Assembly (NCBI RefSeq): GCF_000282355.1
Contig: NZ_AKJL01000110.1
Coordinates: 1-64,000 of the forward strand
Source of the DNA: Pseudomonas sp. GM49
Lineage (GTDB): Bacteria; Pseudomonadota; Gammaproteobacteria; Pseudomonadales; Pseudomonadaceae
Direction: 5' to 3'
DNA: 64,000 nt
The translations under genes and the position numbers were made by a program. Of the stretch, positions 46,959 through 55,766 are shown in pieces (positions within the stretch are counted from its first letter, which is position 1; the number at the start of each line of letters is the position of its first letter). The notes under the pieces were generated by a model. The model worked only from the letters and a program-made list of their open reading frames with translations. It ran no database searches and was not told where the DNA came from.

Positions 46959-47717
46959 TTAGGCCTGTTTTAGAACGCTGGAAAAGAATGCCTTAGTTCG
47001 CTCATGCTGTGGTGCTTCGAAAAGTTGACGGGGCGGCCCCTCTTCAAGAACGCGTCCTTCATGCACATAAATGGCGCGATCTGCAACTTCTCGGGCGAAG
47101 TTCATCTCATGTGTAACGATGATCATAGTCATGCCTGAACGAGCGAGTTCGCGCATCACATCCAATACTTCGCTTACCATTTCCGGATCTAATGCGGACG
47201 TTGGTTCGTCAAACAACATTATTTTTGGTTCCATGGCTAATGCTCGTGCAATAGCCACGCGTTGCTGTTGACCGCCGGATAGTTGTCCAGGGAACTTATG
47301 TGCATGCGCCGCGATGCGCACTTTTTCAAGAAGTTCCACTGCATGTTCTCGGGCTGCTTCCCGGGATTTGCCCCGAACCTTGCATGGTGCCAAAGTTATG
47401 TTTTCCAACACCGTTTTGTGCGGAAAGAGATTAAATTGCTGGAACACCATTCCAGCGTCCTTACGAATGTGCTTGAGTACTTTCAGCGATGGGCGATTAG
47501 GTGGCAATGCGAGGCCTCCTATGATTACGTGTCCTTCGCTGTAAGTTTCCAGACCATTTAAGCAGCGGATCAAGGTGGATTTTCCTGAGCCACTGGCTCC
47601 AAGGATTACCACTACTTCGCCAGCGGTGACTCGCAGGTCTATTCCTTTGAGTACGTGAGCCTCTCCATAGTGCTTATGCAGGCCTTCGACGGATACCACT
47701 ATTTCGTTCGTCTTCAT
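46959..47717 (-). CDS. Polar amino acid ABC transporter ATPase (GlnQ/HisP type), transporter 1
   Basis: A 252-residue ATPase with Walker [10 protein letters not shown], signature [16 protein letters not shown], Walker [15 protein letters not shown] and switch histidine IIVTHEM. It energises the permease encoded upstream; the permease stop and this ATG share a base (47717). It is the last gene of a binding protein-permease-ATPase operon. Family membership points to uptake of a polar amino acid or an opine-like compound. Confidence 0.93.
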   Translation of the reverse strand: MKTNEIVVSVEGLHKHYGEAHVLKGIDLRVTAGEVVVILGASGSGKSTLIRCLNGLETYSEGHVIIGGLALPPNRPSLKVLKHIRKDAGMVFQQFNLFPHKTVLENITLAPCKVRGKSREAAREHAVELLEKVRIAAHAHKFPGQLSGGQQQRVAIARALAMEPKIMLFDEPTSALDPEMVSEVLDVMRELARSGMTMIIVTHEMNFAREVADRAIYVHEGRVLEEGPPRQLFEAPQHERTKAFFSSVLKQA

Positions 47718-48388
47718 TACCGCGCCCGTCCTTGCAGTTGGGTTTTTTCGTAGAAATTTATCAGTAACGACAAGGTCAGCGTGATAATCAAGTAGAACAC
47801 CCCAATCATCAGGTATACCTCTAGGGCGTTGAATGTGGCTGCGATAAATGTTTGCCCCTCGCGCACTAGTTCACCTATCCCGATGACTGAGAACAATGAC
47901 GTATCTTTGATGCTGGTAATCATTTGATTACCAAGCGCCGGTGCCATTCGCTTGAGTGCCTGAGGCCAGATCACGTAGACGAAGCTTTGGATCGGGCCAA
48001 GGCCCAGTGAGAAACCGGCTTCGCTCTGACCTCGGTCGATGGAACCCACACCGCCGCGTACCACTTCAGAAATGTAGGCGCCAGAGTTCAGTGCGATCGC
48101 TGCGATGGACGCAGTGAGTGGATCAAGAGGATGACCTAGTAGCGACGGTAGGCCGTAGAAAATGAACAGCACCTGAACTAGCACGGGTGTACCACGGAAT
48201 ACCTCGACGTAGATTACCGCCAAGGCCCTTAGGTACCACTGAGGAGCCAAACGCAGGAGACCAAAGGCCACCCCGAGCAACATACCAATGACGACGCCGA
48301 CCAGTGAAATCAGCAATGTTAGGGGCAATCCGTTGAGCAATGCAGGAATACAGGCAAGCGCGGCGTGCCAATCAAATTGGAAGTTCAT
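47717..48388 (-). CDS. Polar amino acid ABC transporter permease, transporter 1
   Basis: A 223-residue inner-membrane permease of the HisM/GlnP family with about five helices. [24 protein letters not shown] and the EAA-type coupling loop [26 protein letters not shown] are characteristic. As only one permease is encoded, it probably works as a homodimer. It follows the binding-protein gene after 57 bases. Confidence 0.92.
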   Translation of the reverse strand: MNFQFDWHAALACIPALLNGLPLTLLISLVGVVIGMLLGVAFGLLRLAPQWYLRALAVIYVEVFRGTPVLVQVLFIFYGLPSLLGHPLDPLTASIAAIALNSGAYISEVVRGGVGSIDRGQSEAGFSLGLGPIQSFVYVIWPQALKRMAPALGNQMITSIKDTSLFSVIGIGELVREGQTFIAATFNALEVYLMIGVFYLIITLTLSLLINFYEKTQLQGRAR

Positions 48389-48445
48389 GAGTACCTCGTT
48401 CGAATCATCAGGGCCGCGGTAAGGCAGCCCCTCAATTGTTGAAAC

Positions 48446-49273
48446 TTATTGTTGGACAATAGGCGTCTGTGGAGGCAGTACGCCGAACCATTTCTGGTAA
48501 ATCTGCGCATAGGTGCCGTTTTCTTTGAGGGTCTGCAGTGCTTTGTTGGTGGGCTCGACCCACGGGCTGCCTTTGTTGAAGGCTATCCCGTATTGTTCGC
48601 CGTGGTAGAGCGGACCGACCACTTTGACCTTGCCCTTGCCAGCAGTTGTGGAGTAGTTGGCGAGCATCGGTTGATCTCCAACCACTGCATCGGTATTGCC
48701 TACAGTCAACGCCAGGAAGGCAGCCGCATATGTCGCATAAGGGACGAGTTTTACGTCACTCCCCAAGGTTTCCTGGGTAAATATGTAGCCCGTCGATCCG
48801 GTTACAGCGGCGACCGTCTTGCCCTTGAGATCTTCCATCGAACTGACCCCATTTTGGCCGTCCTTCACCAAGACTTGCAGGCCTGAGTCGTAGTAAGGAT
48901 TGGAGAAATCAATGACTTTTTTGCGGGCGTCGGTGATTGTGATACTTGATGCCGAGGCTTGGACGTTTCCGCTTTGCAGGGCAGGAATAATGCCCGCGAA
49001 GTCGAGCGGCAAAACTTGCACTTGGTATCCAGCCAGCGGCGCCAATGCGCGTATCAGATCCATGTCAAAGCCTTCCATCTGATGTGATTTCTGATCCATG
49101 TAGGCAAACGGTTTGACGCTAGGGTCTGCGGCAACGCTGAGCTTGGGGAGTGGGGCTGCCTGTGACTGGCCAATACCAGCCAAGATGGTAAACGCCATTG
49201 CGGCGATTGATGATCGAGGTGAAATACTCAAGCTATGTTTGAAGTTCTGGGAAAACGACGCGAACATTTTCAT
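48446..49273 (-). CDS. Amino acid ABC transporter periplasmic binding protein, transporter 1
   Basis: A 275-residue protein with a long signal peptide ending GIGQSQA before APLPKLSVAADPSVKPFAYMD. The mature part is a type II (SBP_bac_3) fold: GFDMDLIRALAPLAG, ASSITITDARKKVIDFSNPYYDSG and VGDQPMLANY in place of the common DxxxA. GGAG six bases before ATG 49273 sets the start. A hairpin, GGGCCGC / GCAGCCC with one mismatch (48411-48430), follows the gene and may protect its message. Confidence 0.9.
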   Translation of the reverse strand: MKMFASFSQNFKHSLSISPRSSIAAMAFTILAGIGQSQAAPLPKLSVAADPSVKPFAYMDQKSHQMEGFDMDLIRALAPLAGYQVQVLPLDFAGIIPALQSGNVQASASSITITDARKKVIDFSNPYYDSGLQVLVKDGQNGVSSMEDLKGKTVAAVTGSTGYIFTQETLGSDVKLVPYATYAAAFLALTVGNTDAVVGDQPMLANYSTTAGKGKVKVVGPLYHGEQYGIAFNKGSPWVEPTNKALQTLKENGTYAQIYQKWFGVLPPQTPIVQQ

Positions 49274-49466
49274 CTTAGACTCCTAGTTATTGTTGTTTTG
49301 CGTCACCAACCGGTGGCGCGGTGCTATGCGCTTTCCCTGCGCCATGTGCTTGATCAGCTCCAATTGGTTAATTTGCAGACGAGCAAACGCATCTACAGTA
49401 GGTTTACCGCTGCAAATTCAAAAATGATTCAGTGGGACCAGGCCTTATACCGGTTCCATGCAATAG

Positions 49467-50816
49467 CTATCCGCCGCGCATGGTCGCCAGGCATTTTTCA
49501 ATCGATTTGCTAACTGCTAGGACTTGAGCATCGCGTCGATGTAGACCGACAACCGAAAGTCCAACGGGTAAATCCCCTGGCGCATGACAAGGCAGGCTCA
49601 ATGCACAACCGTCGAGAAAATTAACGACGCTCGGGTTACGCAAAACCAAACCATTAGTACTGAAAAACGTCGCGGTGTTCTCCTGGAGTGCACTGATCCG
49701 AGGGGCCACAATTGCCACGGTCGGCATGAGCCAGGCGTGAAAATGTCCCAGCCGCTGTTGAGCAGCCCCAATCAGTTGCTGACGCCATTCAATTAGTTGC
49801 AGATAGTCAAACGCGCTCAAGGATTTACCGCGCTTGATGCGGTAGGCCACCAGTGGGTCATAGAGATGACGCCGGTCACCCTCTAGCCAATACCGGTGGT
49901 GGTACCATGCCTCGGCGGCTGTGAAGCCACCGGCATCATTGATCTCCGGAAGCTGATATAGCTCCGGAAAATCAATCCATGTCACGTGAGCGCCCGCAGC
50001 AGTCAGACGTTGAACGCTCTTCTGAAATGCACGGGCGGTAGCGTCATCGATATCTTCAAGAACGTAGTCACGGGTAATAGCGAGGTTTAAGCCTGCAAGG
50101 GGCAATGCAGGAGTTTGTAAATGTGTGCCAGCGAGGATTCCGTCGATTATCCAGCAGTCTTCGACGCTGTGGGCTAACGGTCCGATCGAGTCGAGGCTCT
50201 GCGCCAAGGGGAATGCACCGTCCAAGGGAACTCGACTGGCCGTTGGCTTGAATCCGGTCAGACCGCAGAATGCCGAAGGGATACGTACTGATCCGCCCGT
50301 GTCGGTTCCTAGGCCCGCGACTGCCATTCCCTCTACGACGCTTACAGCGGCGCCAGAACTCGACCCACCGGCCACGCGCGAAGGCGCCTGACGTACTCGA
50401 GGTGTTCCGTAATGAGGGTTTAGACCCAAGCCGGAGAAAGCGAACTCACTCATGTTGGTCCGTCCGAGCAAAATCGCACCAGCGGCGCGCAACCGACTAA
50501 CCGCGATTGCATCTGCCTTAGCAGGCATTGCGGTGTCCAGTAATATGGAGCCCGCACGAGTGACCTGGCCTTTGACGTCGAATAAATCTTTGATGGACAC
50601 AGGTAAGCCGGCCAGTAACGAGGGAACTCGACCGGCAGCTCTGTCTCGATCGCTCGCTCTTGCCGCAGCCTTTGCGGCATCGACATCCACACTTATGAAA
50701 GCAGCGCCGTCTGCCTTACGATGGGCATCTATACGATCAAGTACCGCCTCAACTAGTGCTTGGCTGGTAGTCTGACCAGAGGCTAATTGCTGTGCGAGTT
50801 GAGCGATTGATTGCAT
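49467..50816 (-). CDS. Amidase-signature hydrolase, copy 1
   Basis: A 449-residue enzyme of the amidase signature family. The catalytic triad is K76 (LPVSIKDLFD), a cis serine in GGSSSG near 153 and nucleophile S176 (TDTGGSVRIP). It hydrolyses a carboxamide to acid and ammonia in the cytosol. ATG 50816 is favoured because GAGGAG lies eight bases upstream within the end of the preceding small gene; GTG 50825 overlapping that stop is possible. It ends the operon nitrilase-dehydratase-small ORF-amidase, and is a paralogue of the amidase at 61972. The 193 bases after it hold nothing clear. Confidence 0.92.
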   Translation of the reverse strand: MQSIAQLAQQLASGQTTSQALVEAVLDRIDAHRKADGAAFISVDVDAAKAAARASDRDRAAGRVPSLLAGLPVSIKDLFDVKGQVTRAGSILLDTAMPAKADAIAVSRLRAAGAILLGRTNMSEFAFSGLGLNPHYGTPRVRQAPSRVAGGSSSGAAVSVVEGMAVAGLGTDTGGSVRIPSAFCGLTGFKPTASRVPLDGAFPLAQSLDSIGPLAHSVEDCWIIDGILAGTHLQTPALPLAGLNLAITRDYVLEDIDDATARAFQKSVQRLTAAGAHVTWIDFPELYQLPEINDAGGFTAAEAWYHHRYWLEGDRRHLYDPLVAYRIKRGKSLSAFDYLQLIEWRQQLIGAAQQRLGHFHAWLMPTVAIVAPRISALQENTATFFSTNGLVLRNPSVVNFLDGCALSLPCHAPGDLPVGLSVVGLHRRDAQVLAVSKSIEKCLATMRGG

Positions 50817-50821
50817 GACGT

Positions 50822-51085
50822 TCACTCCTCAATAATCAACGGATCAACCTGGGTGCAGTGACGGAGGCTGTGGCTGAAGGTCAAATCGCACATCCCCATC
50901 TCAAGCATCTCGCCACCAATCAGCTTTGCCTGTACCGATTCAGTCTTAAAAAGCATCGCAGTGTACGTAGCGATATTTTGTTCAACTGCCGCAGTATTTC
51001 GGCGCGCCCAAGTAGCGTTCATTTGGTCGTCACTGCAGGAGGTATGATTGCCGTACCTGGCAACCAAAACCATCTGACGCTTCAT
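50822..51085 (-). CDS. Small ORF (87 aa) of unknown function inside the nitrilase operon
   Basis: An 87-residue frame. Its ATG overlaps the dehydratase stop by four bases (ATGA) and its TGA overlaps a GTG of the amidase, so it fills the gap between them exactly. The sequence (starting MKRQMVLVARYGNHTSCSDD, later GGEMLEMGMCDLTFSHSLRH) has three cysteines and no motif I know. Coupled spacing at both ends is the main reason to call it; a chance frame or the eroded remnant of a longer gene are the alternatives. Confidence 0.5.
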   Translation of the reverse strand: MKRQMVLVARYGNHTSCSDDQMNATWARRNTAAVEQNIATYTAMLFKTESVQAKLIGGEMLEMGMCDLTFSHSLRHCTQVDPLIIEE

Positions 51086-52011
51086 CTGATGAACGACGCT
51101 GGGTCAGCGTTGCTACCGCAAATGACTACGGCAACTCGTTCCCTGGGCGAGCGGTTATATGCGCCCGAAAGCAGAGCTGCGAAAGCGGTTGCGCCGCCAG
51201 GCTCCGAGACGATCCTGAGCTTTTCCCACAGAACCTGTTGCGCCTCGCGAATCTGGTCCTCCGATACCAGCACGGAGTCGCTCACGGTCGGAAGCAGGAC
51301 GGAAAAAGGCACGTCTCCGACACGTTTGCATCCGAGAGAGTCCGCGGCGATGCCCCCTGTCTGCACATCGACTGGCTCACGAGCCTCCAATGCACGATTA
51401 AACGTTGGACATAGTTCCGGTTCGACAGAGACGATTTTGACGCGTCCAGAAAACCATGCTGCGAGACCGCCGATGTATCCCCCACCGCCAACGGAAACCA
51501 GTACCGTGTCAATGTCTGGCAACTGCGCGTCCAGCTCGATAGCAATAGTTCCTTGACCTGCTACCGTGGCGGGGTCGTTGAACGCGTGTACCGTCAACGC
51601 CCCCGTTTCGGCGGCCCGAGCTTCACTAGCTGCGAGTGCTTCAACATAGGTATTTCCGGCCACAACAACATGCGCACCAAGATCTGTCAGCATTTTGCGC
51701 TTGAGTTCAGTCGCGAGGCTTGGCACAAAAATCTCTGCACGGACGCCGAGTTTCTGCGCTGCGTAAGCGACGGCGATACCGTGATTTCCTCCAGACGCTG
51801 CGATAACGCCCGCAGGTGGAAGAGGCTCGCCGAGTAGGCGATTGAAAGCTCCCCTTGGCTTGAACGAACCTGTCACCTGAAGACATTCGAGCTTAAGGAA
51901 GGTGTCACCAGGTACATCAAACCAACCGTCTTCCAGCTGCATAGTGGGAGTGGTACGGATATATGGGGCTATACGCTGCGCGGCTGTGAGAATGTCTTCT
52001 TTTGTGATCAT
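51082..52011 (-). CDS. PLP-dependent serine/threonine dehydratase-like enzyme (EutB/hydroxyaspartate ammonia-lyase type)
   Basis: A 309-residue fold-type II PLP enzyme. The Schiff-base lysine is K51 (VTGSFKPRGAFN), the substrate loop ASGGNHGIAVAY, and the phosphate loop SVGGGGYIGG. It has no regulatory ACT domain, so it is of the catabolic kind, as in threonine dehydratases, hydroxyaspartate ammonia-lyases and the ectoine-pathway EutB. Beta-elimination would release ammonia through a 2-aminoacrylate-type intermediate, which RidA proteins (several nearby) deaminate. It overlaps the nitrilase stop by four bases. Confidence 0.9.
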   Translation of the reverse strand: MITKEDILTAAQRIAPYIRTTPTMQLEDGWFDVPGDTFLKLECLQVTGSFKPRGAFNRLLGEPLPPAGVIAASGGNHGIAVAYAAQKLGVRAEIFVPSLATELKRKMLTDLGAHVVVAGNTYVEALAASEARAAETGALTVHAFNDPATVAGQGTIAIELDAQLPDIDTVLVSVGGGGYIGGLAAWFSGRVKIVSVEPELCPTFNRALEAREPVDVQTGGIAADSLGCKRVGDVPFSVLLPTVSDSVLVSEDQIREAQQVLWEKLRIVSEPGGATAFAALLSGAYNRSPRERVAVVICGSNADPASFIR

Positions 52012-52997
52012 TTGGACGAATCCTCGTAACTGCTCTCAGGTTGGCGTGTCGATGGAATAACGGTCACCGGCGACTGACGACGCTCATCAACCGTTAAGCG
52101 GAAAATATCTGGGCGGCTGTAGTGCCCCGTTACGTCAAAATCGAACTTGCCGCGTGCAATATTTCGAAGATCTATTTCTGCTGTGAGAATGGTTTCTTCG
52201 CCAAACGCAGGGCCTGCGAGAATTCGTCCAAAAGGATCGATGATGCAGCTCCCTCCGGCTTGAACCACCGCTTCGGCGTCGTCTCCGAAAAGGCTTGTAT
52301 AGGCGTCAGGGAAGTCGCTTCGCCGAAGGAATTGATTACTTGCAAGCACGTAGCATCGACCTTCGATGGCAATGTGTTGCATTGAAGCTACCCATGACGG
52401 CCTGGAATCGGCTGTCGGCGCGCAATAAAGCTGTATACCCTTGGCATACATAGCAGTGCGCATCATCGGCATGTAGTTTTCCCAGCAAATCACTGCGCCA
52501 AGTTTTCCAAGTGCGGTATCTAGTACTGGCATGGTCGATCCGTCGCCATAACCCCAGATAAGACGTTCGCTTCCGGTTGGCATCAGCTTGCGGTGCTTGC
52601 CAAGGAAATCTCCGGTAGGCCCGAAAAAGAGCACGCAGCAATAGAGCGTTCCAGCATCGCGTTCGATAACGCCGATCACCAAATGAACACCGTGCCGTCC
52701 TGCGATTGCACCAAGTTCATCTACACAAGGCCCCGGCACATCGATCGCCGCTTCCCAATACTCGCGATAGGCCTCCCTTCCTTCGTCGGTACGTCCACCA
52801 ACGTACGATCCGAATGCGTGGCCCTTGGGGTAGCCACCGACGAATGCTTCTGGAAATACGACGAGTTTGGCGTTTTGGGAAACAGCAGAAGCAACAAGGT
52901 CTTCGACTTTTGCCAAAGTTCGGCGCTGGTCAAACGGGATAGGGGTTCCCTGGATTACCGCGGCGATCCAAGGCGTCCCAGATGTTGATTCACTCAT
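52008..52997 (-). CDS. Nitrilase (carbon-nitrogen hydrolase family)
   Basis: A 329-residue enzyme. The triad is E50 (VVFPEAFVGGYP), K137 (HRKLMPTGSERLIWGYGDGS) and C171 (GAVICWENYMP). These contexts are those of true nitrilases (branch 1), which turn a nitrile into acid plus ammonia, and not of amidases or carbamoylases. GAGGGTG precedes ATG 52997. It is the first gene of the operon and is divergent from the IclR gene. The substrate is unknown; beta-cyanoalanine or an arylacetonitrile are examples for this branch. Confidence 0.92.
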   Translation of the reverse strand: MSESTSGTPWIAAVIQGTPIPFDQRRTLAKVEDLVASAVSQNAKLVVFPEAFVGGYPKGHAFGSYVGGRTDEGREAYREYWEAAIDVPGPCVDELGAIAGRHGVHLVIGVIERDAGTLYCCVLFFGPTGDFLGKHRKLMPTGSERLIWGYGDGSTMPVLDTALGKLGAVICWENYMPMMRTAMYAKGIQLYCAPTADSRPSWVASMQHIAIEGRCYVLASNQFLRRSDFPDAYTSLFGDDAEAVVQAGGSCIIDPFGRILAGPAFGEETILTAEIDLRNIARGKFDFDVTGHYSRPDIFRLTVDERRQSPVTVIPSTRQPESSYEDSSK

Positions 52998-53022
52998 TTT
53001 TCACCCTCTTGTGTATCAGTAC

Positions 53023-53054
53023 TGAACATGTTAGGATCAATAATGAACACATTA
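53023..53054. promoter_or_regulatory. Direct repeat in the nitrilase-IclR intergenic region
   Basis: TGAACATGTTA (53023-53033) and TGAACACATTA (53044-53054) agree at 9 of 11 positions and start 21 bases apart, two turns of the helix. The position between divergent nitrilase and IclR genes suggests a binding site for the IclR regulator. Confidence 0.5.
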
Positions 53055-53120
53055 CTCGCCTGCCTAATACTGGTCAAGTGAATGCGTGTTCGTCTTCGTC
53101 TACCGTTGAGGAGAGAGCTG

Positions 53121-53864
53121 ATGGGTGAAATTGCGACAATCAATAGCGTTGAGCACGCTATCCGCCTTGTTGAATTGCTGGCCAGTTCGGAGAATGTCCT
53201 TGGCGTCAGTCAGATGGCGCAATCCCTTGATTTACCGCGGGCGACGATTTACCGATTACTCAAAACGCTGGCCCAACAAGAATGGGTGATTCAGGAAGAG
53301 AAGACATATCGGCTCAGCCTTCGACTTACCGGGCTTTTCCATGGCGTTGGTGCGGGTGCGGAGGCGGCTCTTGCCGAACGCATAAAGCCGTTGTTGCAAC
53401 AGCTGGTAAATAAAACGGGAGAGTCGGCTCACTTTGCCGCACTTGATGGTGATCGTATCGTCTACCTTGCGAGGGTCGATTCTCCCCATCCAATTCGGAT
53501 GTTTTCCCAAGTCGGTTGGCGAGGACCGTTGCATGCAACCGCAGTAGGCAAGGCACTGCTCGCTTCAAATGAAGCGAAATTTCTTGCGAAAATTTGCGAA
53601 CATGGATTAGAGCGATTCACGCCCAAAACCATTGTTGGAAAAGAGCAGCTCCGGACTGAGCTGGCCAAAATCCGTGAGCAAGGTTACGCGCTGGATGACG
53701 AAGAGTTGATCGATGGCCTGACTTGCGTTGCCGTGCCGGTGATTAGCGAAGAGCAGGTTCGAGGAGCGATTTCCGTAGCAGGTCCAACGGCCAGAATTGG
53801 CGATCCCAAAATATTGGCAGAGATCCTGAAGGCAGCCGCGAAAACGTTGCTTACATCCTTCTAG
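53121..53864 (+). CDS. IclR-family transcriptional regulator
   Basis: A 247-residue regulator. The winged helix is at about 5-65 (NSVEHAIRLVELLASSENVLGVSQMAQSLDLPRATIYRLLKTL) and the IclR effector domain follows, with HFAALDGDRIVYLARVDSPHPIRM and GPLHATAVGKALLA. GAGGAGAG before ATG 53121 decides the start against the longer frame at 53082. It is divergent from the nitrilase operon, its probable target. Confidence 0.92.
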   Translation: MGEIATINSVEHAIRLVELLASSENVLGVSQMAQSLDLPRATIYRLLKTLAQQEWVIQEEKTYRLSLRLTGLFHGVGAGAEAALAERIKPLLQQLVNKTGESAHFAALDGDRIVYLARVDSPHPIRMFSQVGWRGPLHATAVGKALLASNEAKFLAKICEHGLERFTPKTIVGKEQLRTELAKIREQGYALDDEELIDGLTCVAVPVISEEQVRGAISVAGPTARIGDPKILAEILKAAAKTLLTSF

Positions 53865-53872
53865 TGTTCGGC

Positions 53873-53898
53873 TGGGTCTGCCAGGCAGACCCATTTAT
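53873..53898 (+). terminator. Terminator after the IclR gene
   Basis: Stem TGGGTCTG / CAGACCCA with loop CCAGG, then TTTATT, eight bases after the stop. Confidence 0.75.
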
Positions 53899-54264
53899 TC
53901 CATGACGCGAATAAGGTCTCTCTGACGGTAGTGGGGTGCAAGTGGTCGGGGGTATTGAACAGGCGGCGAAGGCTGAGATCGGACAGGTGTCTGGGCGCAA
54001 TCCAAAAGCGCTCTCTAGGCAACAAAAACTGCTTGAGCTAGCTAAGCAGGGAGACAGATAAAACATAAAAATGAAAAGCGCTCTGCTAGGACCCTTTGTG
54101 GTCAACATGTCTAACGCTAACGGCCTGTTCGAGAATGTTGAGACTTGGTTGGCTAGGTGATTTTATTTTGGTCAGGCCCTATATCGAATAGCTCTCTTGA
54201 GGAGATGGATTAGCCGTTTTGCAGGTTTTCCTCAGCAGTTCTGCGAGCGGTTAACCGCTGCTTA
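53899..54264. other. Gap with a possible coding remnant
   Basis: No whole gene. A short forward frame from GTG 53936 to the stop at 54059-54061 (41 codons, containing GGIEQAAKAEIG and LSRQQKLLELAKQGDR) has helical, protein-like composition and may be the C-terminal remnant of a lost gene. The rest shows nothing clear. Confidence 0.3.
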
Positions 54265-55137
54265 TCACGCGTCCCTCTTCACGCAGACAGTAAGCAGCCA
54301 CTGACAAAATTTCGACACGAGTCGATTACTCTGCTTCTCGCTTATAAGGTAATAACCTTGGTCATCAAGTATCGCGATGTCCGACAACACGATTAGATCT
54401 CCCCGCATAATCTCCCGCCGAAACACCTCGACTGGACAAAGTGTTACGCCGTGTCCTGCAATTACGGCAGTCGATAGCAAATTGAAGTCCTGGTAGATCG
54501 GCCCACGCGTCAATCCGGTCGGCGCCAACTCAGCTTTAGCGAACCACTCCTCCCAGTCGGCGACTGTCTCGTCATAGAGCAGATGGGCGCCGTTAAGTCG
54601 TTCGTCGACACCAGTTCTTCGGAGATAATCAGGGCTAGCGACTGGTTTGTTGATGCGCGAAAAGAGTTTGACTACTTCAGCCGCATCGGTGACGTCACTG
54701 CGATTGTTGATCAAGATGTCATGCATTTCAGGGTCGAACTCCTGAAACGCAGTGGCGTAAGACACATGAATTTCAATATCCGGAAACACCTCCGCAAACT
54801 CTGGCAGTGCTGGTATCAGCCACCGTGCCGCGATTGATGGTACGCACGCGACAGTGAGACTTTTCTTATCTTTTCGACGACGCAGCGACTGGCTGACAAG
54901 GGCAATCGACGAGAGTGAAGGAGCGACGGTTTTGTACAGTTCCAATCCTGCCGGGGTCAGCACCACACCTCGCCCGGATCGCTCGAACAGCTTCCGCCCC
55001 ATCCAATCTTCCAACCGCTTCATCTGTCCACTGATAGCCGCGTGCGTAATGTTCAATTCATCACCCGCTTTCGAGAGGCTTGAATGGCGGGCCGCGGCCT
55101 CGAATGCTTGAAGCGTGTTAAGAGGCGGCAAAATCAT
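54265..55137 (-). CDS. LysR-family regulator (GcvA-like)
   Basis: A 290-residue regulator. MILPPLNTLQAFEAAARHSSLSKAGDELNITHAAISGQMKRLE is the winged helix; the effector domain includes LTVACVPSIAARWLIPALPEF and IAGHGVTLCP, as in the GcvA/AmpR branch. Start 55137 is used; ATG or near-start codons up to 55161 are open. It follows the RidA gene of the PLP-enzyme operon, separated by a strong hairpin, and may control that operon or the divergent transporter. Confidence 0.9.
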   Translation of the reverse strand: MILPPLNTLQAFEAAARHSSLSKAGDELNITHAAISGQMKRLEDWMGRKLFERSGRGVVLTPAGLELYKTVAPSLSSIALVSQSLRRRKDKKSLTVACVPSIAARWLIPALPEFAEVFPDIEIHVSYATAFQEFDPEMHDILINNRSDVTDAAEVVKLFSRINKPVASPDYLRRTGVDERLNGAHLLYDETVADWEEWFAKAELAPTGLTRGPIYQDFNLLSTAVIAGHGVTLCPVEVFRREIMRGDLIVLSDIAILDDQGYYLISEKQSNRLVSKFCQWLLTVCVKRDA

Positions 55138-55204
55138 TTTAATGAGCCTACATATAGTCATTTAAACGTGATTTCAGACTATCCGCCCCCCAATTTCTTT
55201 GCAA

Positions 55205-55240
55205 GCATGCGCCTTTTGAGTGTTCTCTCAAGGCGCATGC
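55205..55240. terminator. Perfect hairpin between RidA and LysR genes
   Basis: GCATGCGCCTT (55205-55215) and AAGGCGCATGC (55230-55240) form an 11-base stem with a 14-base loop. It follows the RidA stop in the leftward direction. No clear T tract follows, so it may protect an mRNA end instead of ending transcription. Confidence 0.55.
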
Positions 55241-55283
55241 AATACTTGCGGGTAGTCGGTATTGGAGCTACAAGAATCGGCCA

Positions 55284-55751
55284 CTAGGGCCCCACTTGTA
55301 GAATCGCTTCGATCTCAACCGTCATGCCTTGAGGCAAGGAGCCCACTCCTACCGCAGAGCGCGCGTGGCGGCCAGGTTCCCCGAGCACCTCGACAAGTAA
55401 ATCAGAGCAGCCATTGATCACTTGTGGATGACGATCGAAATCCGCGGTTGCATTGACCATTCCAAATACCTTGACCACGGCCTTCACGCGCGACAGTTTT
55501 CCAAGAGACTCTTTAGCAACGGCTAACAAATGCAGGCCTGTTAATCGTGCATCCGCATAGGCTTGCTCGACGCTGACGTCACTACCAACTTTGCCGGCAC
55601 GGTAACTCCCATTGGGCTCCCGTGGGCCTTGGCCGGAGATATACAACAAGTCTCCAACAAAGCGTGTCGAGATATAAGAAAATTGAGGGGGTACAGTTGT
55701 CGGCAGCTCAAGTCCCATCGCCGCCAATCTTTCTTCTGGTAATTCCGTCAT
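55284..55751 (-). CDS. RidA-family protein (YjgF superfamily), last gene of the PLP-enzyme operon
   Basis: A 155-residue protein. FSYISTRFVGDLLYISGQGPREPNG, VKVFGMVNATADFDRHPQVINGCSDLLVEVLGEPGRHARSAVGVGSLPQGMTVEIEAI are typical of the YjgF group with a longer N terminus. The arginine before SAVGV occupies the place of the substrate-binding arginine of RidA. It could clear reactive imine intermediates made by the PLP enzymes of the island. It starts 15 bases after the M20 stop. Confidence 0.88.
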   Translation of the reverse strand: MTELPEERLAAMGLELPTTVPPQFSYISTRFVGDLLYISGQGPREPNGSYRAGKVGSDVSVEQAYADARLTGLHLLAVAKESLGKLSRVKAVVKVFGMVNATADFDRHPQVINGCSDLLVEVLGEPGRHARSAVGVGSLPQGMTVEIEAILQVGP

Positions 55752-55766
55752 TTGATCAAGCTCCCT

